Notes under the pieces: generated by a model
The model's input: only the letters and a program-made list of their open reading frames with translations
What the model was told of the DNA's origin: nothing
The model's database searches: none
Made by a program: the position numbers and the translations under genes
In this document: piece by piece, positions 15,906 through 27,171 of the stretch
How positions within the stretch are numbered: the stretch's first letter is position 1
Layout: each line of letters starts with the position of its first letter
Source: Bacillaceae bacterium SAS-127
GTDB lineage: Bacteria; Bacillota; Bacilli; Bacillales; Domibacillaceae
Reading direction: 5' to 3'
Length of the DNA: 34,703 nucleotides
Assembly (NCBI GenBank): GCA_002261155.1
Contig: NKXN01000033.1
Coordinates: 1 to 34,703 of the forward strand

Positions 15906-17279
15906 TTATTTGTTTAGGTTTAGTTTTTGAACGTAATTTTCTTTATTGATTTGACGTGCACGAGCAATCGATAACGATTCCCCAGGAACATCCTCTGTAA
16001 TCGTTGAACCTGCCGCCACATAAGCACCTTTCCCTACTGTGACAGGAGCGACAAGATTTGAATTACAGCCGATGAATACACCATCTTCTATTTTCGTTAA
16101 AAATTTATTTTTTCCATCGTAGTTCACTGTAATCGAACCGCATCCGATGTTGACATCGCTTCCTACCTCAGCATCACCAATATAGCTTAAATGAGAAGCT
16201 TTGCTCCCTTTGCCAAAGACAGATTTCTTAATTTCCACAAAGTTTCCTACCTTAACTTCGTCGTGAATCTTTGAAGCCGGACGGATATGTGCAAATGGAC
16301 CGATAGCTACGTCACAACCAATTTCACTATCTGTAGCAACCGATTGACGAATCGTTGTACGATCACCAATTTGGCAGTTGTTAATTTCACTATTCGGACC
16401 GATCTGGCAGTCTTCACCAATCACTGTATGACCTGAAAGAACCGTTCCTGGGTGAATAACTGTGTCTGACCCGATCGTTACATCAGGACCGATATACGTA
16501 TTTTCAGGACTGATTAAAGTCACTCCGTTACGCATATGATCAATATTGATACGCTCACGCATAATTTTCTCCGCCTGGCTTAACGCTACTCGATCATTCA
16601 CGCCCAGCGTTTCATCGAAATCTTGTGTCTGATAAGCGGTTACCTTTTCACCAGCATCTTTCAAAATTTCGATGACATCTGGTAAATAATACTCGCCTTG
16701 AGCGTTGTTATTTGACACTTTCTTTAATGTTTCAAATAAAGCTCGGTTATCAAAACAGTACGTACCTGTGTTAATTTCTTTCACTTGTCGTTCATCAGCA
16801 GAGGCATCTTTATGCTCAACAATTCGCTCCACCGTTCCTTCTTGACTTCGAATAATTCTACCATAGCCATCTGGATGTTCTGTATAAGCTGTCAAAATGG
16901 TTGCTTTCGCTTCTTGCTCTTGGTGATATTTCACAAGTGCTTCCATTGTTTCCGATTTAATCAATGGAGTATCCCCACATACGACAAGGGTACACCCATC
17001 TTCTTTTGCAAGAATCTTTTCTGCTTGCCTAACCGCATGAGCAGTACCAAGCTGCTCTGCTTGTAAAGCAAATTCACTTTTGTCGCCAAGATAGCCTTTA
17101 ACCTCTTCTGCTCCATGACCAACAATCGTGACAATCTTTTGTGTATGTAAATTCGAAATTTGATCTATTACATGTTCTACCATCGGTTTACCACAAACTG
17201 GATGTAACACTTTATAAAGCTTAGACTTCATTCGTGTACCTTTACCTGCAGCAAGAATGACAGCATAAATATTCGTCAT
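15906..17279 (-). CDS. glmU: Bifunctional GlmU: GlcN-1-P acetyltransferase / GlcNAc-1-P uridyltransferase
   Basis: Makes UDP-N-acetylglucosamine for peptidoglycan and wall polymers. The product is 457 aa (B. subtilis 456). The N-terminal pyrophosphorylase domain has [20 protein letters not shown] (7-26), VVCGDTPL and [11 protein letters not shown]. The C-terminal left-handed beta helix consists of hexapeptide repeats (from about residue 250), with [22 protein letters not shown] and [13 protein letters not shown] holding the acetyltransferase site. I start it at ATG 17279; a further frame to 17309 adds ten residues of no family match. It has its own SigA promoter and is in operon with prs. Confidence 0.98.
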   Translation of the reverse strand: MTNIYAVILAAGKGTRMKSKLYKVLHPVCGKPMVEHVIDQISNLHTQKIVTIVGHGAEEVKGYLGDKSEFALQAEQLGTAHAVRQAEKILAKEDGCTLVVCGDTPLIKSETMEALVKYHQEQEAKATILTAYTEHPDGYGRIIRSQEGTVERIVEHKDASADERQVKEINTGTYCFDNRALFETLKKVSNNNAQGEYYLPDVIEILKDAGEKVTAYQTQDFDETLGVNDRVALSQAEKIMRERINIDHMRNGVTLISPENTYIGPDVTIGSDTVIHPGTVLSGHTVIGEDCQIGPNSEINNCQIGDRTTIRQSVATDSEIGCDVAIGPFAHIRPASKIHDEVKVGNFVEIKKSVFGKGSKASHLSYIGDAEVGSDVNIGCGSITVNYDGKNKFLTKIEDGVFIGCNSNLVAPVTVGKGAYVAAGSTITEDVPGESLSIARARQINKENYVQKLNLNK

Positions 17280-17313
17280 TTGGGGTCCCCCTATAACCTT
17301 TTTGTCCATATTG

Positions 17314-17342
17314 AATATATCTTAAAAAGGGCTTCATTTCAA
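17314..17342 (-). promoter_or_regulatory. SigA promoter for glmU-prs
   Basis: Minus-strand TTGAAA (17337-17342), 17-bp spacer, TATATT (17314-17319), both 5/6 matches. It lies downstream of the spoVG terminator and 35 bp upstream of the glmU start. Confidence 0.7.
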
Positions 17343-17425
17343 GATACTGAAAAAGTGACAATTTTTTGTCCTCGATGAAAGAAGGGGAAAGGAGGGGGGA
17401 TTTTTATAGTTTAGTCATGAAAATG

Positions 17426-17457
17426 AAAAAAGAGCCGTACCTTAGACGTCGGCTCTT
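17426..17457 (-). terminator. Terminator after spoVG
   Basis: AAGAGCCG (17430-17437) and CGGCTCTT (17450-17457) form an 8-bp stem with a 12-base loop; the minus strand continues TTTTTTC. Confidence 0.85.
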
Positions 17458-17473
17458 GTTGCGGTTGATTTTT

Positions 17474-17767
17474 TTAGGAAGCTCCTGCTTCTTCTAATTC
17501 TACTTCTTCCAATTCCCCTAACCGGTGATATTCTGCTAAAACAGCCTCTTGGATTTTACCGCGTGTGTTGGAGTTGATTGGATGAGCAATGTCGCGAAAC
17601 TCGCCATCTGGCGTACGTTTACTCGGCATTGCAACAAATAGTCCGTTATTTCCATCAATCACACGAATATCATGAATAACAAATTCATTATCTAATGTAA
17701 TTGATGCAATCGCTCTCATTCGGCCATCCGTATTTACACGTCTTAATCTCACATCAGTGACTTCCAT
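17474..17767 (-). CDS. spoVG: SpoVG, conserved nucleic-acid-binding regulator
   Basis: The product is 97 aa, exactly the B. subtilis length. It starts [33 protein letters not shown] and continues [25 protein letters not shown], the most conserved SpoVG block. The family binds DNA and RNA and influences septation and stage V events in bacilli and virulence genes in staphylococci. The ribosome site AAGGGTGGTGA is strong. A SigH-type promoter with an AT-rich upstream stretch (17841-17880) matches the classical arrangement repressed by AbrB. The acidic C-terminal tail ends [13 protein letters not shown]. It is flanked by terminators on both sides and so is probably monocistronic. Confidence 0.98.
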   Translation of the reverse strand: MEVTDVRLRRVNTDGRMRAIASITLDNEFVIHDIRVIDGNNGLFVAMPSKRTPDGEFRDIAHPINSNTRGKIQEAVLAEYHRLGELEEVELEEAGAS

Positions 17768-17811
17768 TCTGTTTCACCACCCTTTCCCCCTATATAAAAA
17801 GCTTAGACTAG

Positions 17812-17840
17812 TAATTCAATAATATTTTTAATATTCCTTC
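17812..17840 (-). promoter_or_regulatory. SigH-type promoter for spoVG
   Basis: Minus-strand GAAGGAATA (-35, 17832-17840), 11-bp spacer, ATTGAATTA (-10, 17812-17820). Both fit the SigH forms RNAGGAWWW and RNNGAATWW in full. AT-rich DNA immediately upstream (17841-17880) is where AbrB binds in B. subtilis. Confidence 0.85.
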
Positions 17841-17880
17841 TTTTTTTAAGAAAAAGTTTGAAATATTTTTGTTATTTGCC

Positions 17881-17912
17881 AAAAAAATACACTCGTGACT
17901 ATCTCACGAGTG
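17881..17912 (-). terminator. Terminator after ridA, overlapping its last codons
   Basis: CACTCGTGA (17890-17898) pairs perfectly with TCACGAGTG (17904-17912), followed on the minus strand by a seven-T run. The 5-base loop contains part of the ridA stop codon (17899-17901), so the upstream arm is coding sequence. Confidence 0.85.
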
Positions 17913-18273
17913 CAATTACTTCGATTTCAACTTTTGCATCTTTTGGTAATCTAGCTACTTCCACACAAGACCGCGCTGGCTTATGATCAGCAAAATAGTG
18001 ACCATATACCTCATTAACAACAGCAAAATCCTCCATATCAGCTAAAAACACAGTCGCTTTAATGACCGTTTGTAAAGAGGCTCCTGCTTCTTGTAGCACC
18101 GCTTGTAAATTGGCGAATACTTGGTGTGTTTGAGCAGTGACGTCTCCATCTACCATTTGGCCTTCAGCTGTTAACGGAATTTGTCCAGAACTAAAAAACA
18201 AATTATTCACTAATACCCCTTGTGAATATGGTCCAATGGCTGCAGGTGCTTTTTCAGTCGATACAGTTCTCAT
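17899..18273 (-). CDS. ridA: RidA (YabJ), enamine/imine deaminase
   Basis: RidA proteins hydrolyse reactive 2-aminoacrylate-type enamines from PLP enzymes; in B. subtilis yabJ also affects purine regulation. The product is 124 aa (B. subtilis 125). Family features are [24 protein letters not shown] (11-34) and the signature [18 protein letters not shown] (101-118), with arginine 101 as the substrate carboxylate anchor. It lies 12 bp after purR and is probably cotranscribed with it. GGGGAG lies six bases from ATG 18273. Its stop falls in a terminator loop. Confidence 0.96.
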   Translation of the reverse strand: MRTVSTEKAPAAIGPYSQGVLVNNLFFSSGQIPLTAEGQMVDGDVTAQTHQVFANLQAVLQEAGASLQTVIKATVFLADMEDFAVVNEVYGHYFADHKPARSCVEVARLPKDAKVEIEVIALVR

Positions 18274-18285
18274 CCTAATCTCCCC

Positions 18286-19119
18286 TTATGAAAAATCAAT
18301 ATTTCTTGAAAAATAATTACCTTCAACTACCGAAATGGCTTGTTCTTTCACATTGACGTCTTGTAATTTAACGAGCGAAATATAATCCTCAACGAGTCGC
18401 TCATCATCATGCTCAGCTTCGACTAGCACAGCAATTCCTGCAACGGTTGCATTGAATTCCTCAAGTAAGCTAATCATGCCATTAATCGTGCCACCTGCTT
18501 TCATAAAATCATCGACCAGAAGTACTTTTGCTCCTTCTTTCAAGCTGCGTTTCGCCAACACCATCGTTTGAATTCTCTTTGTCGACCCTGAGACGTAATT
18601 GATGCTGACAGTAGGTCCTTCTGTTACTTTACTATCTCGTCTAACGACAACAACCGGAACATTTAGATGAGAAGCAATCGCATGAGCAATAGGAATCCCT
18701 TTCGTTGCTACAGTCATGATCGCATCGATTTCCATCCCAGCATAAGCGGAGGCTAGTAACTTTCCTACTTTATGAATCACTTGAGGATGACCAAGCAAAT
18801 CCATCATGTATAAATAGCCACCTGGAAGCAATCGCTCCGGCTTTTCTATTTGTTCACATATACGAGCGATAAACTCACGTGCCTCCGCTTCACTTACTTT
18901 AGAATAATACTTTACGCCACCTGCTGCGCCAGGAACCGTTTGTAGCGTGCCGATCCCACGCTGTTCAAATGTCTCTTTTACAATCGCTAAATCTTCACTA
19001 ATCGACGATTTAGCCGAACCATAGCGTTCAGCAAAAAACGTTAAAGGAACTAGCTGTTGCGGGTGTTCCAATAAATAATGCGTCATATCAATTAAACGTT
19101 CACTTCGACGGAACTTCAT
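18286..19119 (-). CDS. purR: Purine operon repressor PurR
   Basis: PurR represses purine synthesis and transport genes and is released by PRPP. The product is 277 aa (B. subtilis 285). The N-terminal winged helix (1-73) begins MKFRRSERLIDMTHYLLEHP, with the recognition region AERYGSAKSSISEDLAIVK. The C-terminal phosphoribosyltransferase-like domain has the PRPP motif VLLVDDFMKAGGT (199-211). Upstream lie a SigA promoter and a PurBox overlapping the predicted start of transcription, so it is probably autoregulated. ridA follows at 12 bp, and prs, which makes the effector, is 2.4 kb downstream. Confidence 0.97.
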   Translation of the reverse strand: MKFRRSERLIDMTHYLLEHPQQLVPLTFFAERYGSAKSSISEDLAIVKETFEQRGIGTLQTVPGAAGGVKYYSKVSEAEAREFIARICEQIEKPERLLPGGYLYMMDLLGHPQVIHKVGKLLASAYAGMEIDAIMTVATKGIPIAHAIASHLNVPVVVVRRDSKVTEGPTVSINYVSGSTKRIQTMVLAKRSLKEGAKVLLVDDFMKAGGTINGMISLLEEFNATVAGIAVLVEAEHDDERLVEDYISLVKLQDVNVKEQAISVVEGNYFSRNIDFS

Positions 19120-19144
19120 GTTTCCTTCTGCCCTCCTAAGGAGT

Positions 19145-19157
19145 AAAACCGAATATT
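19145..19157. promoter_or_regulatory. Probable PurBox in the purR leader
   Basis: AAAACCGAATATT matches the PurBox AWWWCCGAACWWT at 12 of 13 positions. It sits just downstream of the purR -10. I do not see a well-spaced second box in the opposite orientation; the best (ACGG at 19181-19184) is too degenerate and too far away. Confidence 0.5.
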
Positions 19158-19165
19158 TAATATTA

Positions 19166-19194
19166 AATATATATTAACATACGGCTTTAATCAA
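19166..19194 (-). promoter_or_regulatory. SigA promoter for purR-ridA
   Basis: Minus-strand TTGATT (19189-19194), 17-bp spacer, TATATT (19166-19171). The -35 overlaps the ispE stop region, so ispE transcripts may also read into purR. Confidence 0.6.
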
Positions 19195-20056
19195 CAGGAT
19201 TTCCGTCTCCTAACAATCGCACAGCATACACTTGATCACAGAATCCTCTTAAGCCATTATACACACGGTGCATTCTCGAATCATGCTGAATCAGTCCAAA
19301 TACCGTTGGACCACTGCCACTCATTAATACGGCATCGGCACCGAAGCGCTCCATTTGCTCCTTAATGAGAGCCACTTCTGGATGAATCTTCAAGGTAACC
19401 GATTCTAACACATTCCCTACATTTGTACATACACTCGTATAGTCCTGTGTCTCAATTGCCTGTAGCATCGCTTTTGTATTAGGATGCTTCAATCCTTCTA
19501 GCTTTAAATTTTTATACACTTCAGCCGTTGATACACCGATCGTTGGCTTCGCAAGAACTACCCAACAATTCGGCGGAGCAGGCAGATGTTGGATCTTCTC
19601 TCCTCTCCCTTTTGCCAAGGCTGTTCCCCCATATACGCAAAAAGAGACGTCAGAGCCTATTTCAGCCCCAATTTCAGCTAATTCATCTAAGCTGAGCCCA
19701 AGATTCCATAACTGATTTAATCCTTTCAATGTAGCAGCTGCATCACTGCTCCCTCCTGCAAGTCCAGCTGCTACTGGAATCACTTTTTCAATTCCAATCG
19801 TTACACCGGAACGAACGTTAAAGCGATCCTTCAGAAGCTGAGCTGCCTGATAAGCAAGATTTCGACTATCATCAGGGACAAAACGATTATGTGAAATAAT
19901 GCGAATTTCATCTCCTGATAAAGGTTCCAACTCTATACGATCAGCTAAATCAACGGTTGTCATAATCATTTCCACTTCATGATACCCGTCGTCTCGTTTA
20001 TGTAATACGTCGAGTGTCAAATTAATTTTCGCTGGTGCTTTCATCATTATCTTCAC
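19187..20056 (-). CDS. ispE: 4-diphosphocytidyl-2-C-methyl-D-erythritol kinase
   Basis: A GHMP-family kinase acting in the MEP pathway to isoprenoids: it phosphorylates CDP-methylerythritol at the 2-hydroxyl. Numbering from GTG 20056 gives 289 aa, equal to B. subtilis. [23 protein letters not shown] is at the N terminus, the ATP-binding glycine-rich motif [14 protein letters not shown] is at 94-107, and GSDVSFC with the catalytic aspartate D136 follows. [13 protein letters not shown] is near the C terminus. The GTG follows AGGTGG by six bases; a GTG-like extension to 20080 adds eight residues with no support. It lies downstream of sspF, separated by a terminator, and upstream of purR. Confidence 0.96.
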   Translation of the reverse strand: MKIMMKAPAKINLTLDVLHKRDDGYHEVEMIMTTVDLADRIELEPLSGDEIRIISHNRFVPDDSRNLAYQAAQLLKDRFNVRSGVTIGIEKVIPVAAGLAGGSSDAAATLKGLNQLWNLGLSLDELAEIGAEIGSDVSFCVYGGTALAKGRGEKIQHLPAPPNCWVVLAKPTIGVSTAEVYKNLKLEGLKHPNTKAMLQAIETQDYTSVCTNVGNVLESVTLKIHPEVALIKEQMERFGADAVLMSGSGPTVFGLIQHDSRMHRVYNGLRGFCDQVYAVRLLGDGNPVD

Positions 20057-20174
20057 TATGGGCCACCTACTTTTGTGCACATTACAGTTTGTCTTATTTT
20101 ATCATAAAGTCCGTATAGATTTTTGGATTATGGTATTTTAACATTTCTTTTTTGTGATGAAAAGCTGTCATATA

Positions 20175-20203
20175 AAAAGAGAACCGGAATTGTCCGGTTC
20201 TCA
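20175..20203 (-). terminator. Terminator after sspF
   Basis: GAGAACCGGA (20180-20189) pairs perfectly with TCCGGTTCTC (20194-20203) around a 4-base loop, and the minus strand continues TTTTTAT. It insulates ispE from sspF. Confidence 0.9.
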
Positions 20204-20234
20204 GGCGGTTTTAATTTAGAAGTGATGAAAAGCG

Positions 20235-20411
20235 TCAGCGTTTGTTAGCTAATTGGTTTTCTGCAAGTTCAATCGCACGTTTCACCATGTTTCCGGCATC
20301 TCGAGTCGTAATTCCTCCCCAGCCTTCTCGTTGAACAGTATCATAAAACCCTAACTCTTTCGCAAGCTCTTCTTTCAATTGGTCAGACATAACTCCTCGT
20401 CTTCTACCCAT
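20235..20411 (-). CDS. sspF: Small acid-soluble spore protein SspF (alpha/beta-type)
   Basis: A 58-residue frame starting [20 protein letters not shown] and continuing [20 protein letters not shown], then [18 protein letters not shown]. This matches the SspF form of alpha/beta-type SASP, which coat and protect forespore [19 protein letters not shown] is the DNA-binding signature, here with ITTRDAG close to the germination-protease cleavage region. A very strong AGGAGGAGAACA site precedes ATG 20411. It follows veg, as in B. subtilis. SigG expression is expected, but I cannot identify convincing -35/-10 elements in 20412-20494. Confidence 0.95.
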   Translation of the reverse strand: MGRRRGVMSDQLKEELAKELGFYDTVQREGWGGITTRDAGNMVKRAIELAENQLANKR

Positions 20412-20494
20412 TGTTCTCCTCCTTTTACCGCCTGTTTATAGCTTCTCCTGCCTCTAACAGAAAATAAGCGGGAAAGGATGGAAAGTAATAGACA

Positions 20495-20527
20495 AAAATA
20501 AAAAGCAGTAAACAAAATGTCCACTGC
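20495..20527 (-). terminator. Terminator after veg
   Basis: On the minus strand GCAGTGGACA pairs with TGTTTACTGC (two G-T wobbles), followed by TTTTTATTTTTG. It starts four bases past the veg stop. Confidence 0.8.
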
Positions 20528-20531
20528 CAAC

Positions 20532-20786
20532 TTAAACTGCACTTCCTGCTGCATCTTCAAATGTTAATTCTACTGTCTCTGTAAGAATATCTGCGTAGCT
20601 ATAAGAAACTCTTTCGAACGCATTTTCCGCTTGATCTAACTCAACGACAAAAACTGCCTGATAGGTTTCAGCTAATACACCGGAACGCTCAATTGTTTTT
20701 CGGCGTCCTCCATTCGCTTTTAGCAACAGTCTTTTGCCTAAATTAGAATCAAGAGATTTTTTAATGTCGGCTAATGTTTTTGGCAT
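20532..20786 (-). CDS. veg: Veg protein
   Basis: The product is 84 aa (B. subtilis Veg 86): [41 protein letters not shown], and [20 protein letters not shown]. In B. subtilis Veg is very highly expressed and stimulates biofilm gene expression, apparently by reducing SinR activity; its fold is SH3-like. I start it at ATG 20786, six bases from GGTGG; an ATG at 20801 adds five residues and overlaps the ribosome site. Two tandem consensus-like SigA promoters upstream fit strong vegetative expression. Confidence 0.96.
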   Translation of the reverse strand: MPKTLADIKKSLDSNLGKRLLLKANGGRRKTIERSGVLAETYQAVFVVELDQAENAFERVSYSYADILTETVELTFEDAAGSAV

Positions 20787-20809
20787 CCGCTTCCACCTCA
20801 CTAAGTTGA

Positions 20810-20838
20810 ATTATAACACACGTAAAGATTCAAGTCAA
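20810..20838 (-). promoter_or_regulatory. veg proximal SigA promoter
   Basis: Minus-strand TTGACT (20833-20838), 17-bp spacer, TATAAT (20810-20815). The distance to the veg start is 23 bp, so the untranslated leader would be short. Confidence 0.8.
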
Positions 20839-20849
20839 ATAAATAAATA

Positions 20850-20879
20850 ATTTTATCAACCAACACCCCTTCTTGTCAA
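20850..20879 (-). promoter_or_regulatory. veg distal SigA promoter
   Basis: Minus-strand TTGACA (20874-20879), 18-bp spacer, TAAAAT (20850-20855), 40 bp upstream of the proximal promoter. The rest of the 222-bp gap (20880-21008) is AT-rich and holds no feature I can name. Confidence 0.7.
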
Positions 20880-21008
20880 CGTTTTTTATTTTACAAAACT
20901 CTGCTTTTTTCACCATACATTTAGCCTACCCAACTTTTATCTATTCATGACAAATAAAGTGAAACTTCAATCAGCAGGATTTTTTACCATTTGTTAATAG
21001 ACGTCTCC

Positions 21009-21896
21009 TCACTCTTCACTTCCCTGGTGAAAAGGCATCCCTAATCGTAATAATCCTCGCGTTTCGATTCCACCGAGCCCTTTGTCTCCGGTTAATGTAT
21101 TTCTTAATACTTCTCGAACATTGATCAGTTCGTTAAAAGGAGTAAATCCAACCTTTGCCGATATATATACAGGGTCTAAAGCATGAATATTAACGCGAAA
21201 GGGAGAACTAGCAAAATTAGCTCCTGCTCGGATCATGGATTCGAAATGAGATTGACAAGCTCCAGCAAAAATCACCAACTGGTCGAGATGAGGTACTTTC
21301 TTTCGAGCATTTCTGACCGCTTGCACAAAATATTTCGAATGCCGATAAGCTTGAATATCTGACTTACTTCCCTTCACTTTAGAGTAAGAATCATGCCCTG
21401 TAATGACTAATATATCTGGTCGATATTGATCCATTAAATCAGATACTTTTTCTGGCATTTCCGGCTCTAAGCAATGAACGCCATACACAGGGAGTCCGAC
21501 CGCTTCATAAGCAGCTAAGCACTTCTTTAAATAATTGGGGTCCCCATCTAAATGCAACACTCTTCCGGGGATTTGAAACACATCATTTTCTTCACGATAA
21601 CAGCTTGTCGCCCGATACTCCTGTCTTTCTTTAATTAACTCTAATTCCTGGCGAAACAAATGTAATGATTGCTCCTCTAAGCGCCTCGTATCATCCCTGA
21701 TTCGCTTACGTTCGTCAGAATCCACTTCAATTAAATCAGATAACGGGGCATCTGCAATCAATCGATAATCCTCGCCAAACAAAATGGCTTGCTTTCCTTT
21801 ACTCGTTTCTTGAATCGCTGTCACTCTAAATAAAATATCGTTTCCATACGATGGACGGCTAACAATAGAGTTCACTTGAATTGTCACATTCATCAT
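21009..21896 (-). CDS. yabG: Sporulation-specific cysteine protease YabG
   Basis: YabG trims spore coat proteins during maturation. The product is 295 aa (B. subtilis 290). The protein has an N-terminal beta-rich region, a charged helical stretch (60-95), and a catalytic half with DILVITGHDSYSK (H168) and LVIFAGACQSHFESMIRAGANFASSP (C214), matching the His/Cys pair described for YabG in Clostridioides. The C terminus has KGLGGIETRGLLRLGMP. It starts at one of two adjacent ATGs (21896 or 21893). The family is SigK-dependent; a CATAGGATG on the minus strand about 30 bp upstream could be a SigK -10 but is not certain. It is followed by veg after 222 bp. Confidence 0.95.
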   Translation of the reverse strand: MMNVTIQVNSIVSRPSYGNDILFRVTAIQETSKGKQAILFGEDYRLIADAPLSDLIEVDSDERKRIRDDTRRLEEQSLHLFRQELELIKERQEYRATSCYREENDVFQIPGRVLHLDGDPNYLKKCLAAYEAVGLPVYGVHCLEPEMPEKVSDLMDQYRPDILVITGHDSYSKVKGSKSDIQAYRHSKYFVQAVRNARKKVPHLDQLVIFAGACQSHFESMIRAGANFASSPFRVNIHALDPVYISAKVGFTPFNELINVREVLRNTLTGDKGLGGIETRGLLRLGMPFHQGSEE

Positions 21897-21968
21897 CCCC
21901 GTTGCTTTTTACTCTTCTTTCTCATCCTATGCAACAGTAGGAATTTTGGCTCTTAAAGTTTTAAAAAG

Positions 21969-22002
21969 CAAAAAAGCCTGACACTAAATAAGCATCAGAC
22001 TT
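21969..22002 (-). terminator. Terminator after ksgA
   Basis: On the minus strand AAGTCTGA pairs with TCAGGCTT (one G-T wobble), followed by TTTTTTG, 22 bp past the ksgA stop. Confidence 0.8.
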
Positions 22003-22023
22003 CTTATGAGACCATATTTATTT

Positions 22024-23453
<1,430 letters not shown>

Positions 23454-23463
23454 TTCATGTCTC

Positions 23464-24234
23464 CTATGCTTCGATGTGGAACAATTTTAATGCATTCTCA
23501 TTGGTTGCTTTCGCTACTTCTTCATAGGAAACTCCCTTTAATTCTGCAATTTGTTCTGCGACTAGCTTGACGAAAGCCGGTTCATTTCGCTTACCACGAT
23601 AAGGATGAGGAGCTAAATATGGACAATCGGTTTCAATCAGCAATTTATCAAGTGGAATCTCTGCGGCAACTTCTTTTGGCTTTTTCGCATTTTTAAACGT
23701 CACTGGTCCACCGAGAGAAATATAAAAGTTCATTTCGACACATTCCTTAGCTGTTTCGACACTGCCACTAAAGCAATGCATAATCCCCCCTACTTCGCCA
23801 GCCCCTTCTTCTTTTAAAATAGCGACAATATCTTGCGTCGCTTCACGATTATGAATAATAATCGGTAGCTTTACCTTTTTCGCAAGGCGAATTTGTTGGC
23901 GAAACACTTCCTTTTGTACGTCTTTTGGTGATTTATCCCAGTGATAATCTAACCCCATTTCTCCAAGGGCGACTACTTTCGGATGCTTTGCCAATTCTTC
24001 TAGCCAGCCAAGATCTGCTGTTGTCATGTCAATCGCATCGACTGGATGCCAGCCGACACTAGCGTATAAAAAATCATGTTGTTCGACAAGCTCCATCGCT
24101 TTTTCAATCGTTGGGCGATCAAAGCCGACAACAATCATATTCGTGACACCGGCTTCTTTCGCGCGATGAATGACCTCATCGATATCTTCGTTATATTGCT
24201 CTGCATTTAAATGTACATGCGTGTCAAAAAGCAT
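23464..24234 (-). CDS. yabD: TatD-family metal-dependent hydrolase (YabD)
   Basis: The product is 256 aa (B. subtilis 255). It is a TIM-barrel metallohydrolase with all family ligands: H6 and H8 in FDTHVHL, E92 in LGEMGLDYHW, H128 in IIIHNRE, H153 in GIMHCFSGS, and D203 in IETDCPYLAPHPYRGKRNEP. Members act as 3'-5' exonucleases or related deoxyribonucleases; the activity of the Bacillus protein is less certain. The start ATG 24234 follows AAAGGATGA. It is separated from metS by 89 bp holding a parS site and hairpin, and is closely followed by rnmV. Confidence 0.94.
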   Translation of the reverse strand: MLFDTHVHLNAEQYNEDIDEVIHRAKEAGVTNMIVVGFDRPTIEKAMELVEQHDFLYASVGWHPVDAIDMTTADLGWLEELAKHPKVVALGEMGLDYHWDKSPKDVQKEVFRQQIRLAKKVKLPIIIHNREATQDIVAILKEEGAGEVGGIMHCFSGSVETAKECVEMNFYISLGGPVTFKNAKKPKEVAAEIPLDKLLIETDCPYLAPHPYRGKRNEPAFVKLVAEQIAELKGVSYEEVAKATNENALKLFHIEA

Positions 24235-24261
24235 TCATTTCATCCTTTCTGAAAAGAAAAA

Positions 24262-24307
24262 CATAGAAGTTCTCGTCGAATTTTTGTTCCACGTGAAACA
24301 TTCTATG
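24262..24307 (-). terminator. Possible metS terminator enclosing parS
   Basis: CATAGAA (24262-24268) and TTCTATG (24301-24307) pair over a long loop that contains the palindromic parS site, and the minus strand continues TTTTTCTTTTC. The short outer stem makes this moderate evidence only. Confidence 0.5.
24285..24300. other. parS site, ParB (Spo0J) binding sequence
   Basis: TGTTCCACGTGAAACA is an exact copy of the 16-bp parS sequence used by ParB/Spo0J in Bacillus and most Firmicutes. ParB loads here, spreads, and recruits SMC for origin segregation. It lies between metS and tatD; B. subtilis has an origin-proximal parS in the same neighbourhood. Confidence 0.95.
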
Positions 24308-24323
24308 CTTTCAAAAAACAAAA

Positions 24324-26709
<2,386 letters not shown>

Positions 26710-26738
26710 TTGACGATCATGGGAAAGGTTGGTATGAT
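26710..26738 (+). promoter_or_regulatory. SigA promoter for abrB
   Basis: TTGACG (26710-26715), 17-bp spacer, TATGAT (26733-26738). Transcription would start near 26745, leaving a leader of about 90 bases that contains two Spo0A boxes. Confidence 0.8.
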
Positions 26739-26758
26739 ATATTCATAAATAAAAAAAA

Positions 26759-26775
26759 TGTCGAATAATGACGAT
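26759..26775 (+). promoter_or_regulatory. Two tandem Spo0A boxes in the abrB leader
   Basis: TGTCGAA (26759-26765, exact) and TGACGAT (26769-26775, 6/7) are spaced 10 bp apart, on one face of the helix. The same tandem pair downstream of the promoter represses abrB in B. subtilis when Spo0A is phosphorylated. Confidence 0.85.
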
Positions 26776-26836
26776 AATAAGTAAACGACTAGTTTACTAC
26801 AAAACTTATATTTTTGAGGGGAGAAGTGATTTTATT

Positions 26837-27121
26837 ATGAAATCAACAGGTATTGTTCGTAAAGTAGATGAGTTAGGACGGGTAGTTATTCCAATCGAAC
26901 TTCGCCGTACATTAGGAATTGCTGAGAAAGATGCATTAGAAATTTACGTAGATGATGAGAAAATCATCTTAAAGAAATACAAGCCTAGCATGACTTGCCA
27001 AGTTACTGGTGAAGTTTCTGACGACAACGTGAAACTTGCTGGCGGAAAATTAATTCTGAGCCGCGAAGGTGCAGAGCAATTAATGCAAGAAATCGCTGCT
27101 TCATTTGAGACAAGCAAATAA
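26837..27121 (+). CDS. abrB: Transition-state regulator AbrB
   Basis: AbrB represses many stationary-phase, competence, biofilm and sporulation genes during exponential growth. The product is 94 aa. The N-terminal DNA-binding swapped hairpin is MKSTGIVRKVDELGRVVIPIELRRT..EIYVDDEKIILKKYKP, and the C-terminal multimerisation region starts with MTCQVTGEVSDDNVKLAGGK. The start ATG 26837 gives the family N terminus; an open frame back to 26768 would place its first codons inside the Spo0A boxes. It is the only plus-strand protein gene here. It is controlled by Spo0A, and spoVG (17.8 kb) is a classical AbrB target. It converges on rsmI. Confidence 0.98.
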   Translation: MKSTGIVRKVDELGRVVIPIELRRTLGIAEKDALEIYVDDEKIILKKYKPSMTCQVTGEVSDDNVKLAGGKLILSREGAEQLMQEIAASFETSK

Positions 27122-27130
27122 TTGATGCAC

Positions 27131-27164
27131 AAAAAAACGAGCCTTTATCGGGCTCGTTTCTTTT
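27131..27164. terminator. Bidirectional terminator between abrB and rsmI
   Basis: AAACGAGCC (27135-27143) pairs perfectly with GGCTCGTTT (27151-27159). T-rich runs follow on both strands (TTTCTTTT on plus, seven T on minus), so it serves both convergent genes, ending 7 bp before the rsmI stop. Confidence 0.9.
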
Positions 27165-27171
27165 ATTTATA

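Noticed and set aside
19179-19184. Second PurBox paired with that at 19145
   Set aside because: It matches only weakly and its spacing (about 24 bp) is unlike the 16-17 bp of true PurBox pairs.
20375-20560. 61-aa membrane-like reading frame on the minus strand between veg and sspF
   Set aside because: It starts inside veg, crosses the veg terminator and the sspF ribosome site, and has no ribosome site of its own.
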